Shown: positions 1 to 13,707, numbered from the stretch's first letter. The stretch: DNA of 20,039 nt from JAICYJ01 sp035473255 (GCA_035473255.1 DATIOK010000061.1:1-20039); one strand, 5' to 3'. Made by a program: numbers and translations. The notes: generated by a model not told the origin, from the sequence alone.

Positions 1-8
1 CGCTAGCA

Positions 9-653
9 ATGCCGCTGCAGAACCGCGTGACCCCGCTCGGGGAGCTGATCGCAGACCCGGCCCGCGGGCTGGTCTACGGCAACCGCGGCTGCCTGCACGA
101 TGCCGGCGGGCGGATCCGGCGCGACTTCGCGGTGCGTCGCTGGATCGCCTGCCGGCTCGAGTTCCGGGGCTGGCAGCGCGAACCCAAGATGCAGCCGGGC
201 CGGTTCACCGAGCTGTTCTTCCTGGATGACGCCACTGCGCTTGCGGCCGGCCACCGGCCCTGCGCCCTGTGCCGCCGGGAGGACTACAACCGGCTGCTCG
301 AGGTGTGGGGACGGCTGCATCCGGGCGATCACGGAGCCGACGACATCGACCTGCGGCTGCACGACCAGCGCCTTGACGGACGCAGGCGGCGACTGCACGC
401 GGCTGCCTACGACGAGCTCCCCGACGGCGCCTACGTGGTGGCCGAGGGCGCACCCTGGCTGGTGTGGGGCGACGGCCTGCTGCGCTGGTCGGCCTCCGGC
501 TACCAGCGGCGCGCGCCGCGGCCGCCGCGGGGACGGGCGCAGGTGCTGACACCGCCCTCGCTGGTCGAGCTGCTGCGCGACGGGCGGCAGGGGCTGGTGC
601 CGCTCGCCCACCCCAGCCACCGGTCGGCCGCCTGTGGCACGCTGTCGGGATGA
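9..653 (+). CDS. Conserved uncharacterised protein with an Ada-like Cys pair
   Basis: This encodes a 214-residue soluble protein with no signal peptide or membrane segment. The opening (MPLQNRVTPLGEL) looks like a genuine family N-terminus, which supports the ATG at position 9, although only 8 bases precede it in the window. Around residues 69-90 the text LAAGHRPCALCRR resembles the zinc-binding end of the Ada methyl-phosphotriester domain (there EALAAGxRPCKRCRP). Here C85 and C88 are present, and C28 and C48 are possible further ligands, but the spacing differs from Ada. The protein is rich in Arg and Trp, so a nucleic-acid or metal-binding role is possible but unproven. Its stop overlaps the next start (ATGA at 650-653), so the two genes are probably translationally coupled. 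I am sure it is a gene; the function is unknown. Confidence 0.8.
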   Translation: MPLQNRVTPLGELIADPARGLVYGNRGCLHDAGGRIRRDFAVRRWIACRLEFRGWQREPKMQPGRFTELFFLDDATALAAGHRPCALCRREDYNRLLEVWGRLHPGDHGADDIDLRLHDQRLDGRRRRLHAAAYDELPDGAYVVAEGAPWLVWGDGLLRWSASGYQRRAPRPPRGRAQVLTPPSLVELLRDGRQGLVPLAHPSHRSAACGTLSG

Positions 654-1198
654 CGCGCCAGGTCGGACTGCTGCGGGGCATCAACGTGGGCGGGAGGAAC
701 CGCGTACCGATGGCGCAGCTGCGCGAGCTGATGGAGGCGCTCGGCTACACGGGCGTCGAGACGCTGCTGCAAAGCGGCAACGTCGTCTTCGGCAGCAAGG
801 AGCCGGCGGCGACCTCGGAGCGCCGGATCGCCCAGCGGCTGCACGATGAGACGGGGCTCGACATCAAGGTGCTGGTGCGAACGCGCGTCCAGCTGGCTGC
901 GGTCGTCAAGCGCAACCCCCTGGCCGAGCACGCCGACAATCCCAAACACCACCACGTGGTGTTCCTTTCGGGCCGGCCCGACCCCAAGCTGGTGGCCGCC
1001 GTCGAGCCGTCCGACTACGCGCCGGAGATGTTCGAGGTGCACGGCCGCGAGCTGTTCATGTGGTGGCCGGCCGGCGCCCACAAGGCCCGTCTCACGCACT
1101 CCTTCTGGGAGCGTAAACTGAAGGTGACGGCCACCGCCCGCAACTGGAATACGGTGGAGCGGCTGCTCGAGCTGGCGGGCCGTGACGGCCCCGTCTGA
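650..1198 (+). CDS. DUF1697 family protein
   Basis: A 182-residue protein. The N-terminus (MTRQVGLLRGINVGGRNRVPM), followed by LRELMEALGYTGVETLLQSGNVVF, is the hallmark of the DUF1697 family. These are small ferredoxin-fold-like cytosolic proteins common in Actinomycetota and of unknown biochemical role. The C-terminal KLKVTATARNWNTVERLLEL is also typical, so the gene looks full length. I chose the ATG at 650 because the family motif starts there and because it overlaps the upstream stop in an ATGA arrangement; the frame stays open further upstream but lies inside the previous gene. It is probably a housekeeping neighbour of the ribosomal operon rather than part of it, because a separate promoter-like stretch and rpmG follow. 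Confidence 0.9.
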   Translation: MTRQVGLLRGINVGGRNRVPMAQLRELMEALGYTGVETLLQSGNVVFGSKEPAATSERRIAQRLHDETGLDIKVLVRTRVQLAAVVKRNPLAEHADNPKHHHVVFLSGRPDPKLVAAVEPSDYAPEMFEVHGRELFMWWPAGAHKARLTHSFWERKLKVTATARNWNTVERLLELAGRDGPV

Positions 1199-1230
1199 GC
1201 GGGTTTCGGCGGCACGATCGGCGCGGGGCC

Positions 1231-1239
1231 TGTGATACC
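1231..1239 (+). promoter_or_regulatory. Weak candidate promoter for rpmG-secE-nusG
   Basis: In the 73-base gap before rpmG the text TGTGATACC reads as an extended -10 element (TG, one base, then GATACC). No convincing -35 hexamer sits 16-18 bases upstream. The position about 32 bases before the GTG start, with a GAGAGG ribosome binding site at 1259-1264 between them, suits a promoter for the operon. This rests on a short match only. Confidence 0.3.
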
Positions 1240-1271
1240 GTCCAAGCGCTCAACCGACGAGAGGTTTTCGC

Positions 1272-1433
1272 GTGGCCACAGGTGTCCGAGTGCTCGTTAC
1301 GCTGGCGTGTCAGGAGTGCAAGCGGCGTAACTATCAGACCAACAAATCGAAGCGCAACTCGCCCGACCGGATCGAGTTCTCCAAGTACTGCCGTTGGTGC
1401 GGGAAGCATACGCCGCACAAGGAGACTCGCTAG
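1272..1433 (+). CDS. rpmG: Ribosomal protein bL33
   Basis: A 53-residue large-subunit ribosomal protein with a GTG start. Translation gives MATGVRVLVTLACQECKRRN, then YQTNKSKRNSPDRIEFSKYC and RWCGKHTPHKETR. This matches bL33, with an intact zinc ribbon formed by C13, C16, C40 and C43 (the C+ paralogue type). A GAGAGG ribosome binding site at 1259-1264 lies 7 bases before the GTG. It is the usual first gene of the rpmG-secE-nusG group, and only 4 bases separate its TAG from the secE ATG, so the two are co-transcribed and probably coupled. A zinc-containing L33 is commonly replaced by a zinc-free paralogue during zinc starvation; whether such a paralogue exists cannot be seen here. Confidence 0.95.
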   Translation: MATGVRVLVTLACQECKRRNYQTNKSKRNSPDRIEFSKYCRWCGKHTPHKETR

Positions 1434-1437
1434 CCCG

Positions 1438-1746
1438 ATGGCACGTCGCAGCCGTCAGCCGGCGCAGACAGGTCGGCGGAGCGTGACCGCGCCGCTGGCG
1501 GGCAAGCCCAAGAGCCAGTCCGGCGGCGATCCCGTCCAGCGCAAGAAGGGCACGTTCAGCCGGGCGCGCGGGTTCGTCGGCGAGGTCCGCGGCGAGCTGG
1601 CCAAGGTCGACTTCCCCAACCGGCAGCAGACCTGGCAGTCCACCTCGGTCGTGATCAGCGCCTGCGTGCTGGTGGGCCTGTACCTGTACGGCCTCGACCA
1701 GGTCTTCGCACGTCTTGTCTCCCACCTCCTCGACCTCCAGAAATGA
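1438..1746 (+). CDS. secE: Preprotein translocase subunit SecE
   Basis: A 102-residue SecE of the short, single-membrane-segment type, which clamps SecY in the SecYEG translocon. The first ~45 residues are a basic, low-complexity cytosolic extension often seen in actinobacterial SecE. The family signature follows (FVGEVRGELAKVDFPNRQQT, the amphipathic helix), then one hydrophobic segment (about residues 68-92, SVVISACVLVGLYLYGLDQV). The frame is open upstream, but the ATG at 1438 is the first start after the rpmG stop. The nusG start follows 10 bases after its stop. The secE-nusG pairing is near universal and supports the call. Confidence 0.95.
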   Translation: MARRSRQPAQTGRRSVTAPLAGKPKSQSGGDPVQRKKGTFSRARGFVGEVRGELAKVDFPNRQQTWQSTSVVISACVLVGLYLYGLDQVFARLVSHLLDLQK

Positions 1747-1756
1747 CGGAGCCCAC

Positions 1757-2281
1757 ATGTTTCGCTGGTATGTGATCAACACCTATTCCGGGCACGAGAA
1801 CAAGGTCAAAGCCAACCTCGAGCACCGCGTCAAGTCGATGAACCAGGAGATGACGGTGCGCCGCGTGGTGGTGCCGACCGAGTCGGTCGTCGAGACCAAG
1901 GACGGCCAGAAGGTGCAGACCGAGCGGCGGCTGTGGCCCGGCTACGTGCTGGTCAACATGGACCTGACCGACGAGGCCTGGACGCTGGTCAAGAACACCC
2001 CCGGCGTGACCGGGTTCGTCGGCGCGCAGAACAAGCCGGTGCCGCTGTCCCAGCCCGAGGTCGACCGCATGCTGCACACCGCGTCGGCCGCGCCGGCGCC
2101 GAAGCAGAAGGCCGAGTTCTCCCTGGGCGAGAGCGTCAAGGTGATCTCTGGCCCGCTGTCCGACTTCGACGGCGAGATCGCCGAGATCAACGAGGACCAG
2201 GGCAAGCTGAAGGTGCTGGTCTCGATCTTCGAGCGCCAGGTGCCGGTCGAGCTGGAGTTCGACAAGGTCAAGAAGATCTAG
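1757..2281 (+). CDS. nusG: Transcription termination/antitermination factor NusG
   Basis: A 174-residue protein that binds the RNA polymerase clamp and modulates pausing, Rho termination and transcription-translation coupling. The NGN domain covers about residues 1-105 (start FRWYVINTYSGHENKV; core ERRLWPGYVLVNM). A short linker leads to the KOW domain at about 120-174 (SVKVISGPLSDFDGEI). I chose the ATG at 1757, with GGAG at 1748-1751, because the family begins MxRWYV there; the in-frame ATG at 1715 lies inside secE. It lacks the long acidic N-terminal extension found in many Streptomyces and Mycobacterium NusG proteins. It sits between secE and rplK as in most bacteria. Confidence 0.95.
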   Translation: MFRWYVINTYSGHENKVKANLEHRVKSMNQEMTVRRVVVPTESVVETKDGQKVQTERRLWPGYVLVNMDLTDEAWTLVKNTPGVTGFVGAQNKPVPLSQPEVDRMLHTASAAPAPKQKAEFSLGESVKVISGPLSDFDGEIAEINEDQGKLKVLVSIFERQVPVELEFDKVKKI

Positions 2282-2295
2282 CCACACTCACGAGC

Positions 2296-2330
2296 GTGGG
2301 AGCCGGGCGCAGGCCCGGCGCATGCACCAC
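2296..2330 (+). promoter_or_regulatory. Probable L1-binding operator hairpin before rplK
   Basis: The 63-base nusG-rplK gap can fold into a hairpin. The outer stem pairs GTGG (2296-2299) with CCAC (2327-2330). The inner 7-bp stem pairs GCCGGGC (2302-2308) with GCCCGGC (2313-2319) around a GCAG loop, and an asymmetric internal loop lies between the stems. The AAGGAGG ribosome binding site begins at 2332, directly after. From memory, the L1-binding site in 23S rRNA and in rplK leaders shares the GUGGGAG strand and the closing ACCAC strand. This suggests that L1 represses rplK-rplA translation. The fold is seen in the sequence; L1 binding is inferred. Confidence 0.6.
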
Positions 2331-2344
2331 TAAGGAGGAAGTAC

Positions 2345-2773
2345 ATGGCCAAGAAGGTCATCAAGCTCATCAAGCTGCAGATCCCCGCCGGGCAGGCGAA
2401 CCCTGCCCCGCCGGTGGGCCCCGCCCTCGGCCAGCACGGGGTCAACATCATGGACTTCTGCAAGGCGTTCAACGCCGAGACGCAGGGGCCGAACAACGGG
2501 CAGATCACGCCGGTCGAGATCAGCGTCTACGAGGACCGCTCGTTCACGTTCATCACCAAGACGCCGCCGGCGGCCGTGCTGATCAAGGAGGCGCTGAACC
2601 TGCAGTCCGGGTCGGGCGAGCCCAACCGCACGAAGGTCGGCACCATCAGCCGCGACCAGCTGCGTGCGATCGCGGAGCGCAAGATGCCCGACCTGAACGC
2701 CAACGACGTCGAGGCCGCCATGAAGATCGTGGCCGGGACCGCCCGCTCGATGGGCGTGGAGGTGGCGCGCTGA
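2345..2773 (+). CDS. rplK: Ribosomal protein uL11
   Basis: A 142-residue protein of the 50S GTPase-associated centre, contacting 23S rRNA helices 43-44 and EF-G. The N-terminal domain shows the proline-rich QIPAGQANPAPPVGPALGQHGV stretch (quoted here only as landmark, residues about 11-32), which forms part of the thiostrepton pocket. The C-terminal rRNA-binding domain ends KMPDLNANDVEAAMKIVAGT ARSMGVEV. The length is normal. The strong AAGGAGG site (2332-2338) lies 6 bases before the ATG. The stop overlaps the rplA start (TGATG at 2771-2775), which fits coupled translation under the L1 operator upstream. Confidence 0.97.
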   Translation: MAKKVIKLIKLQIPAGQANPAPPVGPALGQHGVNIMDFCKAFNAETQGPNNGQITPVEISVYEDRSFTFITKTPPAAVLIKEALNLQSGSGEPNRTKVGTISRDQLRAIAERKMPDLNANDVEAAMKIVAGTARSMGVEVAR

Positions 2774-3501
2774 TGGCCGGCAAGAAGTACACCGGAGCGC
2801 GCTCCCAGGTCGACCGCGAGCGGCTGTACGCGCCACTCGAGGCCGTGCGCACGCTGAAGTCACTGGACACCGCCAGGTTCGACGAGACGGTCGAGGTGCA
2901 CATCCGGCTGGGCGTGAACGTCCGCCACGCCGACCAGCAGCTGCGCGGGACGCTGTTCCTGCCGCATGGTCTCGGCAAGTCGGTGACCGTGGCCGTGTTT
3001 GCGCAGGGCGAGAAGGCCAAGGAGGCCGAGGAGGCAGGCGCCGACGTGGTCGGCGGCGATGACCTGGCCGCGCGCATCACCGAGGGGTGGAGCGATTTCG
3101 ACGTCGCGATCGCCACGCCCGACATGATGGGCACCGTCGGGCGGCTGGGCCGCATCCTCGGCCCGCAGGGCAAGATGCCCAGCCCCAAGGCCGGCACCAT
3201 CACCTTCGACATCGGCAAGGCGGTCGGCGACGTCAAGTCGGGCAAGATCGAGTACCGCACCGACCGCACGGGGATCGTGCACGCGGCGCTCGGCAAGAAG
3301 TCGTTCGACGAGCAGGCGCTGGTCGAGAACTACCAGGCGGTGCTGGAGGAGATCCTGCGCGCCAAGCCGTCCTCCGCGAAGGGCCGCTACCTGCGCTCGA
3401 TCACGATGGCCTCGACCATGAGCCCGGGCATCAAGCTGGACACGACCCGGATCCGCGACCTGATGGAGGATGCCGCCGCGCCCGCGGCTGCGGCCGTCTA
3501 G
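2773..3501 (+). CDS. rplA: Ribosomal protein uL1
   Basis: A 242-residue protein of the mobile L1 stalk at the 50S E site, and in many bacteria the autorepressor of the rplK-rplA mRNA. Family landmarks are the early FDETVEVHIRLGVNVRHADQ, the GLGKSVTVAVFAQG segment, the GRLGRILGPQGKMPSPKAGT core and KSGKIEYRTDRTGIVHAALG near the C-terminal third. It ends in a short Ala-rich tail (APAAAAV). The ATG at 2773 overlaps the rplK stop by one base. The 155-base non-coding stretch after it is the rplJ leader. Confidence 0.97.
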   Translation: MAGKKYTGARSQVDRERLYAPLEAVRTLKSLDTARFDETVEVHIRLGVNVRHADQQLRGTLFLPHGLGKSVTVAVFAQGEKAKEAEEAGADVVGGDDLAARITEGWSDFDVAIATPDMMGTVGRLGRILGPQGKMPSPKAGTITFDIGKAVGDVKSGKIEYRTDRTGIVHAALGKKSFDEQALVENYQAVLEEILRAKPSSAKGRYLRSITMASTMSPGIKLDTTRIRDLMEDAAAPAAAAV

Positions 3502-3530
3502 AGTTTCAACCGCAAACCGCGCGTACCGCG

Positions 3531-3656
3531 CCAGAGACCGTCGGGGCCGCAAGGCTCAAACCACCCACCCGACCGAGGCCGGCCAGTCTTGGAGCTCTCG
3601 CTCCGCCTGCGCCCGCCACTCATGTGGACGCGAGCAGAGCGAGAGGAGGTGAGGAG
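3531..3656 (+). promoter_or_regulatory. Ribosomal protein L10 leader (rplJ-rplL autoregulation)
   Basis: The 155-base rplA-rplJ gap is highly structured. GTCGGG (3540-3545) pairs with CCCGAC (3568-3573), enclosing a GCC-GCAA-GGC hairpin with a GNRA loop (3546-3555). Downstream, GGAGC-TCTC-GCTCC (3591-3604) forms a local hairpin. Alternatively CTCTCGCTC (3595-3603) pairs perfectly with GAGCGAGAG (3637-3645), which touches the AGGAGG ribosome binding site (3644-3649). The position and the AGACCG...GGGGCC stretch match the known L10 leader class, in which the L10(L12)n complex binds its own mRNA. The fold is read by eye; the class assignment rests on position and general resemblance. Confidence 0.75.
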
Positions 3657-4187
3657 ATGAACCAAGACGAGAAGCGTGAGGTGGTCGAGCGCCTGGTGGC
3701 CCAGATCAAGGAGGCCAAGGCGATGATCGTGACCGACTACCGTGGCCTCACGGTGACCCAGACGGCCGAGGTGCGCAGAGCATTGACCGAGGCCGGCGCG
3801 TCGTTCCACGTGGCCAAGAACACGCTTGCCCGGATCGCTGCGGAGCAGGCCGAGCGCCCGACGCTGATCGAGTTCCTGCAGGGGCCGACGGCGATCGCCT
3901 TCATCGAGGACGATCCGGCGCCCGCCGCCAAGAAGCTGTCCGAGGTGGCCCGCTCGACCCGCATCCTTGCGGTCAAGGGCGGCGTCATGAACGGTCACAC
4001 CCTGACTCCGGAGCAGATCCGCGAGCTGGGCGAGCTGCCGCCGCGCACCACGCTGCTGTCGCAGGTGGTGGGTGCCGTGGCCGGCCCCACGCAGGGCACC
4101 GTCAACGTGCTGAACGCACCGCTGCGAGACATCGTGGCCGTGCTCGATTCCTATATCGCAAAACGCCAAGAGGCAGAAGCTGCCTAG
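3657..4187 (+). CDS. rplJ: Ribosomal protein uL10
   Basis: A 176-residue protein that anchors the L7/L12 dimers at the 50S stalk and, as the L10-L12 complex, usually represses its own mRNA. The rRNA-binding N-terminal domain shows VVERLVAQIKEAKAMIVTDY followed by RGLTV and VAKNTLARIA. The C-terminal region (LNAPLRDIVAVLDSYIAKRQ) is the helix that carries L12 dimers. The ATG at 3657 is preceded at 7 bases by AGGAGG (3644-3649), and family alignment supports this start. Eighteen bases separate its stop from rplL. Confidence 0.96.
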   Translation: MNQDEKREVVERLVAQIKEAKAMIVTDYRGLTVTQTAEVRRALTEAGASFHVAKNTLARIAAEQAERPTLIEFLQGPTAIAFIEDDPAPAAKKLSEVARSTRILAVKGGVMNGHTLTPEQIRELGELPPRTTLLSQVVGAVAGPTQGTVNVLNAPLRDIVAVLDSYIAKRQEAEAA

Positions 4188-4205
4188 AACGAAGGGACGC
4201 GACAG

Positions 4206-4592
4206 ATGCCTGTCGAAAAGATCGTTGAGGAACTGAACAAGCTGTCCGTGCTGGAGCTGGTCGAGCTCAAGAAGTCGCTCGAGGAGGCCTGGGACGTGTC
4301 GGCCGCAGCGGCGGCGCCGGTGATGGTTGCTGCGCCGGCCGGTGGTGGCGGTGGCGGCGGTGGCGGCGAGCAGGAGGAGCAGAGCTCCTTCGACGTCGTG
4401 CTGACCGGTACCGGTGACAAGAAGATCCAGGTGATCAAGGTCATCCGTGAGCTGACCGGCCTGGGCCTGAAGGAGGCCAAGGCTGTCGCCGACGAGGCTC
4501 CCGCCCCCGTCAAGGAGGGCGCGGCCAAGGACGAGGCCGAGCAGATGAAGGCAAAGCTCGAGGAGGCTGGAGCAACTGTCGAGCTCAAGTAG
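4206..4592 (+). CDS. rplL: Ribosomal protein bL12 (L7/L12)
   Basis: A 128-residue stalk protein that recruits and stimulates translational GTPases. The N-terminal dimerisation domain is residues 1-~35 (VEKIVEELNKLSVLELVELK KSLEEAW). The C-terminal domain is about 60-128 and carries the conserved factor-binding helix region (VIRELTGLGLKEAKAVADEA and KAKLEEAGATVELK). The hinge is unusual: after an Ala/Val/Pro stretch it has nine consecutive glycines (G46-G54, codons 4341-4367) and then an acidic EQEEQ. Hinges in other bacteria are mostly Ala/Pro/Val. A GAAGGGA site at 4191-4197 lies 8 bases before the ATG. A hairpin follows the stop at 4621-4652. Confidence 0.97.
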   Translation: MPVEKIVEELNKLSVLELVELKKSLEEAWDVSAAAAAPVMVAAPAGGGGGGGGGEQEEQSSFDVVLTGTGDKKIQVIKVIRELTGLGLKEAKAVADEAPAPVKEGAAKDEAEQMKAKLEEAGATVELK

Positions 4593-4620
4593 CACTCTGC
4601 GAACGGCTGCTGAAGCGGCT

Positions 4621-4652
4621 CCGGCGCCTTCCCCCGACGGGGAGGGTGCCGG
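4621..4652 (+). terminator. GC-rich hairpin terminator after rplL
   Basis: A 14-bp stem pairs 4621-4634 with 4639-4652, with two G-U pairs and a CGAC loop. It lies 29 bases after the rplL stop and just before the promoter-like box of the next gene. No U-tract follows (the next bases are GGCCGGTAAAAT). It is therefore either a U-less actinobacterial-style terminator or a partial attenuator/processing hairpin between the ribosomal genes and downstream genes. Confidence 0.6.
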
Positions 4653-4658
4653 GGCCGG

Positions 4659-4664
4659 TAAAAT
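4659..4664 (+). promoter_or_regulatory. TAAAAT -10 box of a probably leaderless mRNA
   Basis: TAAAAT ends 7 bases before the GTG start at 4672. This is the distance at which transcription would begin on the start codon itself. No ribosome binding site is present in the short gap (CCCTGCT). No clear -35 is visible; the hairpin arm of the terminator occupies that position. Confidence 0.55.
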
Positions 4665-4671
4665 CCCTGCT

Positions 4672-5337
4672 GTGGAAAAGGCATCCTGCATTCGCCCCTA
4701 CGCCGCGCTGCGCGACAAGCCGAAGCAGTCGGCTGCGCAGGGCACTCAGGCGCTGTTCGCCGACCCCATCGACGTTGTCGAGCAGAGCAACGGCTGGGCG
4801 AAGGTTGTGCTGGCCGACGGCTACGAGGGCTACCTCGAATCCGACGCGCTCGGCGAGCCGCTGCCCAAGGAGCGCGCGCACGTGGTGGTGGTGCCACAGG
4901 CGGCCGACCGCTACATGGGCACCTGGCTCCCGGCGCCGGGCCTTCGCACCGAGCCGCTGGCCGCCGCGCGGCGCAAGGCAAGTGGCGAGGCGATCGCCGA
5001 GGCCGCGCTGATGTTCCTGGGCGCTCCCTACGAGTGGGGCGGCCTCACGGTGGAGGGCATCGACTGCTCCGGCCTGGTGCAGGCCGTGCATCGCCGCTTC
5101 GGGATGCTGCTGCCGCGCAACGCCGACCAGCAAGAGACGGCCGGCCACGAGGTGTCGCTGCGCTCGGTCCAGCCCGGTGACCTGCTCTGCTACGGCGACC
5201 ACATCGCCATCGCGCTTGAGTCGGGCGAGATCGTGCACGCGTCGAAGGAGCAGGGCAAGGTCGTGCAGGAGCGGCATCCGGCGGACCTGAAGAAGCGCCT
5301 GCGCACCGTCCGCCGCGTGTTCGACGGCGACGACTGA
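4672..5337 (+). CDS. SH3-NlpC/P60 cysteine peptidase, YkfC-like
   Basis: A 221-residue protein. Residues ~4-60 form a bacterial SH3-like domain (GWAKVVLADGYEGYLESDAL), and ~104-218 an NlpC/P60 peptidase domain. The catalytic triad is visible: C132 in GIDCSGLVQAVHRRFG, H177 in GDHIAIAL and H189 in EIVHAS. APYEWGG precedes the Cys, as in gamma-D-glutamyl-diaminoacid endopeptidases. There is no signal peptide or lipobox, so a cytosolic role in recycling muropeptides (like Bacillus YkfC) is more likely than wall cutting outside the cell; this is inference. The GTG start is directly preceded by a TAAAAT box, suggesting a leaderless mRNA. It lies between rplL and rpoB, where most bacteria have no gene. 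It has one SH3 domain fewer than YkfC as I remember that protein. Confidence 0.88.
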   Translation: MEKASCIRPYAALRDKPKQSAAQGTQALFADPIDVVEQSNGWAKVVLADGYEGYLESDALGEPLPKERAHVVVVPQAADRYMGTWLPAPGLRTEPLAAARRKASGEAIAEAALMFLGAPYEWGGLTVEGIDCSGLVQAVHRRFGMLLPRNADQQETAGHEVSLRSVQPGDLLCYGDHIAIALESGEIVHASKEQGKVVQERHPADLKKRLRTVRRVFDGDD

Positions 5338-5351
5338 TCCGGCCCGTGGAC

Positions 5352-5379
5352 TTGACCGCCGGGGGGCTTTCGGTATAGT
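5352..5379 (+). promoter_or_regulatory. Sigma-70-type promoter for rpoB-rpoC
   Basis: TTGACC (5352-5357), a 16-base spacer and TATAGT (5374-5379) make the best housekeeping promoter in the window. It starts 14 bases after the peptidase stop. Transcription would begin near 5386, giving a leader of about 150 bases before rpoB. It makes rpoBC at least partly independent of the rplJL transcript. Confidence 0.8.
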
Positions 5380-5390
5380 GACTGCAGGTA

Positions 5391-5474
5391 CCCCGTTGCG
5401 GAAGCCCATCCCGCGGCGGGGCTGACCGACCGTGTTTGCGTGAGCAACCGACCCCTGATAGGGTTCTCGGTTGC
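5391..5474 (+). promoter_or_regulatory. Two-hairpin 5' leader of rpoB
   Basis: Hairpin 1 pairs CCCCGTTGCGG (5391-5401) with CCGCGGCGGGG (5411-5421): 11 pairs with two G-U and a 9-base loop. Hairpin 2 pairs GCAACCGA (5444-5451) with TCGGTTGC (5467-5474), a perfect 8-bp stem with a possible inner ACCC/GGGT or CCC/GGG pairing. Neither is followed by a U-tract. The RNA is about 150 bases from predicted start to the TTG. Hairpin 1 would form almost at the 5' end of the transcript. Regulation of rpoB expression by this leader is inferred. Confidence 0.5.
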
Positions 5475-5534
5475 GCCCTTGGTCCGGATCCGACCCGCCT
5501 GAATCCCCTTCGAGCCCTGCCGGGAGGCTTTGCT

Positions 5535-9124
<3,590 letters not shown>

Positions 9125-9128
<4 letters not shown>

Positions 9129-9192
9129 CCGACTCCCGCCGCCGCCCCGTCATTTCGCTGTACCCACGCTCGAAGAGTGAGGAGAACACCCG

Positions 9193-9196
<4 letters not shown>
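9125..9196 (+). CDS. Candidate 23-codon mini-ORF linking rpoB and rpoC
   Basis: An ATG at 9125 overlaps the rpoB stop (ATGA). It opens a 23-residue frame, MTDSRRRPVISLYPRSKSEE then NTR. Its TGA (9194-9196) overlaps the rpoC TTG start (TTGA at 9193-9196). GGAGGAGG at 9110-9117 lies 7 bases before the ATG, though this also encodes the acidic tail of RpoB. The arrangement would let ribosomes pass from rpoB through the mini-ORF to rpoC by two stop/start overlaps. The peptide is short and resembles nothing I know. The match to a coupling device could be chance, as the gap is only 64 bases. Confidence 0.35.

Positions 9197-13681
<4,485 letters not shown>

Positions 13682-13707
<26 letters not shown>

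Noticed and set aside
1177..1230. Possible terminator after the DUF1697 gene (GGGCCG-TGA-CGGCCC, or GGCCCCG with CGGGGCC)
   Set aside because: The short stem is inside the coding end, the long one has a 30-base loop, and neither has a T-run. Not strong enough to list as a feature.
2299..2309. The 11-mer GGAGCCGGGCG occurs here and again at 13718-13728
   Set aside because: Both lie in GC-rich hairpins with different roles and different second arms. An 11-base match in such composition over 20 kb is not evidence of a dispersed repeat.
5436..5534. An upstream TTG that would lengthen RpoB by 33 residues
   Set aside because: It would translate through the leader hairpins, has no ribosome binding site, and the added residues do not resemble RpoB N-termini. 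The TTG at 5535 has GGGAGG at 7 bases.
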